Made by a program: the position numbers and the translations under genes
Source of the DNA: Hymenobacter glacialis
GTDB lineage: Bacteria; Bacteroidota; Bacteroidia; Cytophagales; Hymenobacteraceae
Assembly: GCF_001816165.1 (NCBI RefSeq)
Contig: NZ_MDZC01000048.1
Location: 1-63,497, forward strand
Direction: 5' to 3'
DNA length: 63,497 nucleotides
Part shown: positions 57,815 through 63,497 of the stretch, one piece after another
Layout of the letters: every line of letters starts with the position of its first letter
Numbering within the stretch: position 1 is the first letter of the stretch
The notes under the pieces: model-generated
What the model was told of the DNA's origin: nothing
Seen by the model: only the letters and a program-made list of their open reading frames with translations
The model's database searches: none

Positions 57815-59845
57815 CTATTCGTCGAAGCTCTCATTGCGGGGAGTACGTGGAGCAGGGCGTGTTTCGTACTCACGGGGCGTGCCGTAGCTGGGCTTGTTGC
57901 CATAGCTGGGCTTGTCGCCGTAGCTGGCTTTGTTGCCGTAGCTAGGCTTGTTGCCGTAGCCGCTGCCGCCTTCGCGGTTGCCATAAGCTGGCTTGTTGCC
58001 GTAGCTGGGGCGGTCGCCGCCATCGCGGTTGCCCTTGTAGCCACCGCCGTAGCCGCTGCCACCTTCGCGGCGCTCGCCTCCACCGTAGCTGCTGCCACCG
58101 CGGTTGCCGCCTTTGTAGCCACCACCGTAGCCACCTTCACGACGCTCGCCGCCGCTGAAAGGACGACGCTCGCGGTCGCCGCCGAAACCGCCGGGACCAC
58201 CGCCGCCGGTGCGGTTGAAGCCTTCTTCTTTGGCTGCGCCTTCCTGCACGGGAGTGGCAATGCTGAAGCTAACCGGCGTGCCCTGGATGCTGGTGCGGCC
58301 CAGCTTCTCCACAATTTCATTGGCATACTCTGAGGGCACTTCCACAAAGCTGAACTTGTCGTAGAGGGCGATGTCGCCCACTTTGGCACCGGTCAGGTTG
58401 CTCGACTCCGAAATCAGGTCCACGATGTCGCGGGGGTGAATCCGGTCCTTTTTGCCCATGGTCACGAACAAGCGAGTATAGCCGGGGCGCGCCTGGCCGG
58501 CGGCCTTGCTGGCGTCGAGGCTCTGCTGCGCGCTCTTGTCTTCTTTCATGGTCATCTTGAGCAGCGCGGCGGCGATGTCGAGCGAAGTAATTTCCTCGCT
58601 CTGGTCGAGCAGACGCTGCACGCGGCCCACGTATTTCTCCAAGTTGCCCTTCTCCACGATTTCCTTAATCTGGTTCAGGAACAGCGTGGTTTTCACTTCC
58701 GAAACATCGGCAAACGACGGCACCTGCGCCAACTTAATGTCGGCCTTGGTGAAGCGCATGATGTCGCGCAGCTTGTAAATGTCGCGGCCGCTCACAAACG
58801 TGAAGGCTCGGCCCGACTTGCCAGCGCGGCCCGTGCGACCGATGCGGTGCACGTAATATTCTTCGTCGGCGGGCAGGTCGTAGTTGAATACGGCTTCCAC
58901 GTTGTCTACGTCAATGCCGCGGGCGGCTACGTCGGTCGCAACCAATACTTCGATAGTCGACTTGCGGAATTTATCCAGCGTGTTCTGGCGCTGCTGCTGG
59001 CCCATGTCGCCGTGCAGGCCTTCGGCGAAGTAGCCTTTGGCTTGCAGGTCCGACACGATTTCGTCCACCATGCGCTTGGTGTTGGCGAAAACGATGGTCG
59101 ACTTCAGGTTGTACATGTCGAGGATGCGGGTCAGCACGTCCTTTTTCTGGGGGCCGCGCACCTCGAAGTAGCTCTGCTCGATGTTGGTCACCGTCATCGT
59201 CTTGTGGTTCACCTTCACTACCTGCGGCTCGCGCTGGTACTTCTTGGTGAGCTCCATGATGGGCTTGCTCATCGTGGCCGAGAAGAACACCGTCTGGCGC
59301 TCCTTCGGCATCTTGCTCAGAATGAACTCGATGTCGTCGCGAAAGCCCATGTCGAGCATTTCGTCGGCTTCGTCCAGAATGATTTTAGTGGTGTTCTCCA
59401 GCTTCAGGGTGCCACGCTCAATGTGGTCCATGATGCGGCCGGGGGTACCGATAACAATCTGCACGCCGCGCTCCAGGGCGCGGAGCTGCCGGTCGTAAGG
59501 GCTGCCGCCGTAGATGGGAACCACCATTAGGCCACGCTTGTACTTGCCCAGCTTCTGGATTTCGCCCGACACCTGCACCGCGAGCTCGCGGGTGGGGCAG
59601 AGCACCAATACCTGCACGTCTTTGCTCTCGGTATCGATGTTATCGATGGCGGGAATGGAGAAGGCAGCGGTTTTGCCGGTACCCGTCTGGGCCTGGCCGA
59701 TAACGTCTTTGCCGGCGAGCAGCACGGGAATAGCAGCAGCCTGAATGGCCGAGGCTTCCTCGTATCCCATCTCGGTGATGGCGCGTTGTACTTCCTCGGA
59801 GAGGTTCAATTCGTCGAAACGAACAACAATTTTTTCAGCTTCCAT
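57815..59845 (-). CDS. deaD: DEAD-box RNA helicase, DeaD/CsdA type, with SYGNK-repeat tail
   Basis: The 676-residue protein has the helicase core: AQTGTGKTAAF (about 48-58), DEADEMLDMGF (about 157-167), SATMSKP (about 189) and HRIGRTGRAGKSG (about 333). A DbpA/CsdA-type RNA-binding domain follows (about 465-545: RLFVTMGKKDRIHPRDIVDL). The last 120 residues are disordered, Gly/Arg-rich and then a repeat of YGNKPSYGNK units. It probably acts in ribosome assembly and cold adaptation; cspA lies 438 nt upstream on the same strand. Confidence 0.94.
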   Translation of the reverse strand: MEAEKIVVRFDELNLSEEVQRAITEMGYEEASAIQAAAIPVLLAGKDVIGQAQTGTGKTAAFSIPAIDNIDTESKDVQVLVLCPTRELAVQVSGEIQKLGKYKRGLMVVPIYGGSPYDRQLRALERGVQIVIGTPGRIMDHIERGTLKLENTTKIILDEADEMLDMGFRDDIEFILSKMPKERQTVFFSATMSKPIMELTKKYQREPQVVKVNHKTMTVTNIEQSYFEVRGPQKKDVLTRILDMYNLKSTIVFANTKRMVDEIVSDLQAKGYFAEGLHGDMGQQQRQNTLDKFRKSTIEVLVATDVAARGIDVDNVEAVFNYDLPADEEYYVHRIGRTGRAGKSGRAFTFVSGRDIYKLRDIMRFTKADIKLAQVPSFADVSEVKTTLFLNQIKEIVEKGNLEKYVGRVQRLLDQSEEITSLDIAAALLKMTMKEDKSAQQSLDASKAAGQARPGYTRLFVTMGKKDRIHPRDIVDLISESSNLTGAKVGDIALYDKFSFVEVPSEYANEIVEKLGRTSIQGTPVSFSIATPVQEGAAKEEGFNRTGGGGPGGFGGDRERRPFSGGERREGGYGGGYKGGNRGGSSYGGGERREGGSGYGGGYKGNRDGGDRPSYGNKPAYGNREGGSGYGNKPSYGNKASYGDKPSYGNKPSYGTPREYETRPAPRTPRNESFDE

Positions 59846-60025
59846 AAATGTGGAAAAAGGTAAAGGGGTAAGAGACTCGCTCCGAAAACAGCCGTACTCA
59901 GCGACGTTTCCCCTCCTTCTACCTTGTCACAATCAGGCGGGAAAAACAACCAAAAAACTATGCGGCCAATGCGTTATGCCTCTCTTAGGCTTGCGCGGAC
60001 TTAGGGCCGTCCTCAAATGCGGGTG

Positions 60026-60033
60026 CAAAGGTA
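60026..60033 (-). promoter_or_regulatory. Candidate -7 box TACCTTTG for deaD
   Basis: An exact TAnnTTTG on the reverse strand stands 181 nt before the deaD start codon; the -33 element is unclear. Confidence 0.5.
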
Positions 60034-60082
60034 GGGTTTTTATTTGGAAAAAGCTAACTAAGGAATAAATCAAAACACTATT

Positions 60083-60215
60083 TGTCATCCTGAGCCTGCG
60101 AAGGACCTTATCACCACTGCACGACTATTGAGCGTTTAGTTGCTACAGCATACTATTCCTCAGTCCTCAAAAATCGTTCTTGCCGGATAAGGTCCTTCGC
60201 AGGCTCAGGATGACA
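60083..60215. repeat. Palindromic repeat, type D (133 bp)
   Basis: TGTCATCCTGAGCC-TGCGAAGGACCTTATC (60083-60112) is the exact reverse complement of 60186-60215: a 30-bp perfect stem with a 73-base loop. It shares TCAT(G/C)CTGAGC with copies A-C but has GAAGGACC in place of GAAGCATC, so it is a related but distinct family. Confidence 0.9.
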
Positions 60216-60232
60216 GACGAATAACCGGGCAC

Positions 60233-60260
60233 AAAAAAAAGCCCGCCAAAGGCGGGCTTT
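60233..60260 (-). terminator. Terminator of cspA
   Basis: On the reverse strand AAAGCCCGCC-TTT-GGCGGGC is followed by eight T. Confidence 0.88.
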
Positions 60261-60283
60261 CTTATTACAAAGTCAAGGCAGGA

Positions 60284-60478
60284 CTAAACCAGCGATACTT
60301 TAACAGCGTTCGGGCCTTTTTTGCCCTGAGCTACTTCAAATTGAACTTTGTCGTTTTCGCGAATCGAGCTTACTTGCAGGTCGCTGATGTGTACGAAAAT
60401 GTCTTCGCCAGTTTCGTCGTTTTTGATGAAACCAAAGCCTTTGGTCTCATTAAAGAATTTTACCGTTCCGGTGGGCAT
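60284..60478 (-). CDS. cspA: Cold-shock protein CspA family
   Basis: The 64-residue protein is a single cold-shock domain: MPTGTVKFFNETKGFGFIKN carries RNP1 (KGFGFI) and DIFVHISDL carries RNP2. It binds single-stranded RNA and DNA as a chaperone. Length is normal. It has its own promoter (60544-60573), a leader of about 60 nt and its own terminator, so it is a single-gene unit upstream of deaD. Confidence 0.96.
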   Translation of the reverse strand: MPTGTVKFFNETKGFGFIKNDETGEDIFVHISDLQVSSIRENDKVQFEVAQGKKGPNAVKVSLV

Positions 60479-60543
60479 GGTGGTTGTGTTGTGGAGTTTC
60501 CCTAAGCTTTTGGGCCACCGTGGCTTGGTTTCTTAGGTTGCGT

Positions 60544-60573
60544 CAAAGATAGGCAGAAAATCCAAATCACCAA
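60544..60573 (-). promoter_or_regulatory. cspA promoter, TTG-N19-TATCTTTG
   Basis: On the reverse strand TTG at 60573-60571 is followed after 19 nt by TATCTTTG at 60551-60544, a good match to the Bacteroidota consensus. It would give a leader of about 60 nt. Confidence 0.65.
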
Positions 60574-60636
60574 GTCGATAGATATTTTTTTCAACGGATG
60601 CCGACCTTTGCCCGGTATCCTCCCTACCTATACAGT

Positions 60637-61044
60637 ATGCCCGACGCGCCCGCCCACGCTTTTTCACACGAATTTCAGGTACCCGACAGCGCCATTGATG
60701 CGCTGGGCCACGCCAATAACGTGGAATACGTGCGCTGGGTACAGGATGTATCAGGGGCGCACTGGCTCAGCATATGCCCGGAGGAATTTCAGGAAAAAAT
60801 CATTTGGGTGGTGCGCGAGCACCGGATTCGCTACCTGCAATCGGCTTTTGCGGGCGAGACGCTGCGCGGCACTACCTGGGTGGGAGAATCCAGTGGGGCC
60901 ACGTCGCTGCGCTACACCCGCCTCACCCGCGCCAGTGATGGCGTGCTGCTGTGCGAGGCCGAAACCACTTGGGTGCTGCTCGACCCGAAGAGCGGCCGGC
61001 CTGTGCGCGTGACGGCGGAGATGGTGAGCTGGCTGCTGCCTTAG
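60637..61044 (+). CDS. Acyl-CoA thioesterase, 4HBT hot-dog fold
   Basis: ATG 60637 (MPDAPAHAFSHEFQVPDSAI) gives 135 residues; a start at 60598 is possible. The active-site region is DALGHANNVEYVRWVQD (about 20-36), typical of YbgC/FadM-type hot-dog thioesterases that hydrolyse acyl-CoA. RTTWV-type strands and SLRYTRLTRASDG complete the fold. No pathway neighbours are evident. Confidence 0.9.
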   Translation: MPDAPAHAFSHEFQVPDSAIDALGHANNVEYVRWVQDVSGAHWLSICPEEFQEKIIWVVREHRIRYLQSAFAGETLRGTTWVGESSGATSLRYTRLTRASDGVLLCEAETTWVLLDPKSGRPVRVTAEMVSWLLP

Positions 61045-61048
61045 AAAA

Positions 61049-61717
61049 TTAATCACCGAAAAGCAAAAGCACCTTTTCCGATTCACAGATTCGGTTAACT
61101 AAATCCCGAAATGTTTTTACAGTTCCGGTATCCATCCTTTCAACTTTCTTCCATGGCCAGAACAGTTTTTCAAACCAATTAGGATTAGGCCTTTTAACTC
61201 GGGTTGTCGAATAGCTTAACTCGTCAAAAACCTTTGTACCTGTCAATAAAACTTCCTCCATCACTGGGCCAAAATATTTGAGCAAATAAGGTTCAACTAA
61301 TGATGAGGGCCGCATGTCAAATACATTAACCCCATTCCTAAGTAGGTTTTGCTTAATGCCGAGGAACACTGATGCGGTTAGACACTCTTGACCCAATAGC
61401 CTCCGCTTGGGGTAGACGTGTCTTGTTGCTCTATATGCTATCATGTTGCATACGTCCATAATTGTTCTGACATCATCAGGCTCGAAGCATACTTGCCACT
61501 CACTTTTTAAAACGTCAATTCTGAACTCCTTATTCAGGTAAGCCGACAGCTTTTCCCATCCTAATAAGTCTCTTGCTTCTCTCCATTCCCAAATCAGAGA
61601 ATTAGGTGTAAGCTCATATGTGGAATCTGCCATGAAGTCCAATGGGCTGCACAATCGATGCTCCTCTTTAAATATCTCAAATATTTCGACCGCAGAGTAT
61701 CTATCGTTATTTTCCAT
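61049..61717 (-). CDS. AT-rich uncharacterised protein
   Basis: The 222-residue protein has no signal peptide or recognised motif. It contains LGWEKLSAYLNKEFRIDVLK and GQECLTASVFLGIKQNLLR. Its GC content is clearly lower than that of both neighbours and codon use differs, which suggests transfer. It ends 4 nt after the thioesterase stop and starts 45 nt from the helicase start, so it fits the gap between two native genes. Confidence 0.65.
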   Translation of the reverse strand: MENNDRYSAVEIFEIFKEEHRLCSPLDFMADSTYELTPNSLIWEWREARDLLGWEKLSAYLNKEFRIDVLKSEWQVCFEPDDVRTIMDVCNMIAYRATRHVYPKRRLLGQECLTASVFLGIKQNLLRNGVNVFDMRPSSLVEPYLLKYFGPVMEEVLLTGTKVFDELSYSTTRVKRPNPNWFEKLFWPWKKVERMDTGTVKTFRDLVNRICESEKVLLLFGD

Positions 61718-61762
61718 TTTCTTCTAAAATTTATTGGACGCAAATCCTTCTCTCAAATATAC

Positions 61763-63424
61763 ATGCCTGCTTCCTTCCGCATCTACTCCTCTTCCGCTGG
61801 CTCCGGCAAGACCTACCAACTAACGAAAGAATACCTGCTGCTGGCGCTGGGGGCCGATGACCCGGCGTACTTTAAGCGGGTGCTGGCCATTACGTTCACC
61901 AACGATGCGGCGGGGGAAATGAAGCACCGCATTGTGGATGCGCTGCGGGACTTTGCTTACCCGAAGGTGGGCAAAACAGATGGCCTGCTGGCTGAGGTGG
62001 CGGCGGAACTGAAACTGCCCACGGCCGAGGTGCAGCGGCGGGCAGCGGCCACGTTCCGACTGGTGCTGTACCATTATGCCGATTTTGGAGTGAGCACGAT
62101 TGACTCCTTCGTGCAACGGATTGTGACAGCGTTTACCCGGGAGTTGGGGCTGCCGGCCACGTTTGAGGTGGAGCTGGATACCGATGCGGTGCTGCAAAGC
62201 GCCGTGGCGGCGCTGCTGGACAAGGTGAACCGCGACCCTAACAGCAAGCTGCTCTCGCAGACGCTGGCGGAATACGCGCTGGGGCAGGCCGAGGAAGGCA
62301 AAAGCTGGAGCCGGCTGCCGGAGGAGCTGGCGGGCTTCGGGCGGGTGCTATTTAATGAGACGGTGCAGGAGGCGGTGGCGCAACTGGGCAAGCTGAGCCT
62401 GGCCGATTTCCGGCGGCTGGACAAGCAGATACGGACGCGCCGGGGCGAAATTGAGGCAGCCTTTGCGCAGACGCAGGAGGTGGGCGCGGCCATTCTGGAG
62501 CAGGCCGACGTGCGCGTGGACGACCTGTACTATGGCAAAACAGGCATCGGCCAATACGTGCAGAAAGGCGTGGCGCTGCTGCAAGCCGATGGCGGGCCAA
62601 ACAGCTACGTGCGCAAAACCCTGAACGAGGATAAATGGCACGGCGGAAAAATAAAATCGCCCGCCGACAAGGCCCGCGTGGATGCAGTGCGCGAGCCACT
62701 GACGGCCCTAATGGCCACGCTGGATAAAATGCGCACCGAGTATTTGCCGAACTACACGCTGCTCACGGCCATGCAGCCGTACCTGTTTCATGTCTCGCTG
62801 CTGAGCGAGTTGAACAAGCTGGTGGAGCAAATCAGCCTGGAGCGCAACGTGGTGCTGATTTCGGAGTTTAACCGGCGCATTGCCAGCATTGTGCTCACCG
62901 AGCCGGTTCCGTTTTTGTACGAGCGGTTGGGCGAGCGGTACGAGCACATTCTGATTGACGAATTCCAGGATACCTCGGTGCTGCAATGGAACAACCTGCT
63001 GCCGCTGGTGGAAAACACGCTGGCCAACGGGCATTCCAGCCTGGCCGTGGGCGATGCCAAGCAGGCCATTTACCGGTGGCGCGGCGGGGAGATGGAGCAA
63101 ATTCTGCGGCTGCACCAGGGCAATACGGCCGCGCTGGTAGCACGAGCCCGCGACGAAGAAATGCGCGAGCTGCTGCGGCTGCGCTACGAAACGCTGGACC
63201 CCGCTCTGCAGGCCCGGGCCTTGCAGATGAACTACCGGTCGGCGCGGGAGATTGTGGTTTTCAACAACTCGTTTTTCGAGGCGGTGAGTGGGCGGCACGC
63301 GGAGCTGGGGCTGGTGAGCGGGATTTATGACGCGCATTTTGGGCAGGAGGTGCCAGATACCGCCCCCGGCGTAACCTCACCCCCTGACCCCCTCTCCAAG
63401 CCAGCATTTTTTTTAAGTCCTTAA
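61763..63424 (+). pseudogene. AddA/UvrD-type DNA helicase, N-terminal part, cut by a false join
   Basis: ATG 61763 (MPASFRIYSSSAGSGKTYQL) begins an ATP-dependent helicase of double-strand-break repair. Walker A is SAGSGKT (11-17); ITFTNDAAGEMKHRI (motif Ia), Walker B DEFQDTSVLQWNNLLP (about 398) and GDAKQAIYRWRGGE (about 430) follow. The family pattern ends near residue 538 (FGQEVPDTAPG). The reading then passes through VTSPPDPLSK, from a GC-rich repeat-like stretch, into foreign sequence and stops at 63424. The full protein would be about 1,000 residues or more. Truncation is probably artificial. Confidence 0.85.
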
Positions 63425-63497
63425 CCTGGTATTCCTTAGGATTAAGACCCTCATCCTGGGCTTTAGCTATAATCTGCTGAAGAGTTTCCACCTGTTC
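63399..63497. repeat. 99-bp direct repeat, terminal copy
   Basis: Every base from 63399 to the end equals 37464-37562 of the transpeptidase gene, in the same orientation. The preceding base differs (A against C). Confidence 0.97.

Larger units (their letters stand above)
59846..60283. other. Leader and repeat region between deaD and cspA
   Basis: Reverse-strand box TACCTTTG at 60026-60033 predicts a 5' leader of about 175 nt for deaD, as is usual for cold-regulated helicases. The region also holds the palindromic repeat at 60083-60215 and the cspA terminator at 60233-60260. No gene is seen. Confidence 0.6.

Noticed and set aside
63261..63491. Reverse-strand frame fusing a transpeptidase fragment to the helicase complement
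   Set aside because: It arises from the duplicated 99 bp and the false join, not from a real gene fusion.
1..63497. tRNA, rRNA, riboswitch, integrase or transposase genes
   Set aside because: I looked for TTCGAATC-type T arms, known riboswitch cores and DDE or tyrosine recombinase motifs and found none that I could support.

Overview
The window looks like chromosomal DNA of a GC-rich Bacteroidota, most likely Hymenobacter or a close relative. Start codons lack Shine-Dalgarno sequences. Several genes are preceded by the Bacteroidota -7 box TAnnTTTG, most often as TACCTTTG. The gene content (DUF3127, YitT, TPR-histidine kinase, glycine-rich DEAD-box helicases) and the ~100-bp palindromic TCATGCTGAGC/GAAGCATCTC repeats also fit that group. 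The genus is an inference; no rRNA or other marker gene is present.

Region 1 (1-13.6 kb) is a heavy-metal, probably copper, resistance locus. A leftward series of ten genes (11 nt to 223 nt apart or overlapping) runs from 10.3 kb to the left edge: Cys/His-rich protein, metal-binding lipoprotein, DUF305 lipoprotein, His-rich CxxCGM protein, TolC-like outer-membrane factor, HGGEDHG membrane protein, HlyD-type adaptor, NTF2-like protein, RND pump, HMA chaperone. The P1B ATPase CopA and a membrane-anchored cupredoxin run rightward from the same 463-bp intergenic region. The outer-membrane factor and the chaperone each carry an apparent single-base frameshift.

Region 2 (13.7-30 kb) holds a TIGR04282-like glycosyltransferase, a YeiH exporter with a LysR regulator and a palindromic operator, a nucleotide-transporter-like protein fused to HEAT repeats and a cNMP-binding domain, a YitT protein, a TPR sensor kinase, a GH1 beta-glucosidase, a MurG-like glycosyltransferase and several unknown secreted or lipoproteins. 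An AT-rich patch lies at 29.4-30.6 kb.

Region 3 (30.6-44.9 kb) holds a NUDIX hydrolase, an RhlE-type helicase, an XRE-type regulator with a Pro/Ala-rich linker and twin TACA-N2-TGTA sites, a periplasmic L,D-transpeptidase, an M1 aminopeptidase, a cyanophycinase, an aldo/keto reductase, an isoaspartyl peptidase, a DUF3127 protein and an AlbA_2 protein.

Region 4 (45-52 kb) is the most intriguing: an esterase-DinB fusion and a second esterase diverge, followed by a RimK-like ATP-grasp ligase, a GCS2-type carboxylate-amine ligase, a class I glutamine amidotransferase and a second ATP-grasp-like protein. This looks like an uncharacterised amide-ligase pathway making a small peptide or amide.

Region 5 (52-63.5 kb) is mostly housekeeping: DUF1232, a DUF1571 protein with a LysM-like insert, a DECR-type dienoyl-CoA reductase, two nucleotide-cofactor oxidoreductases, a DUF2383 protein, a DeaD-type helicase, cold-shock protein, a hot-dog thioesterase, an AT-rich orphan gene and the start of an AddA/UvrD-type helicase. 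The last 99 bases are an exact copy of an internal stretch of the L,D-transpeptidase gene and cut the helicase short, which points to a false join at an assembly end.
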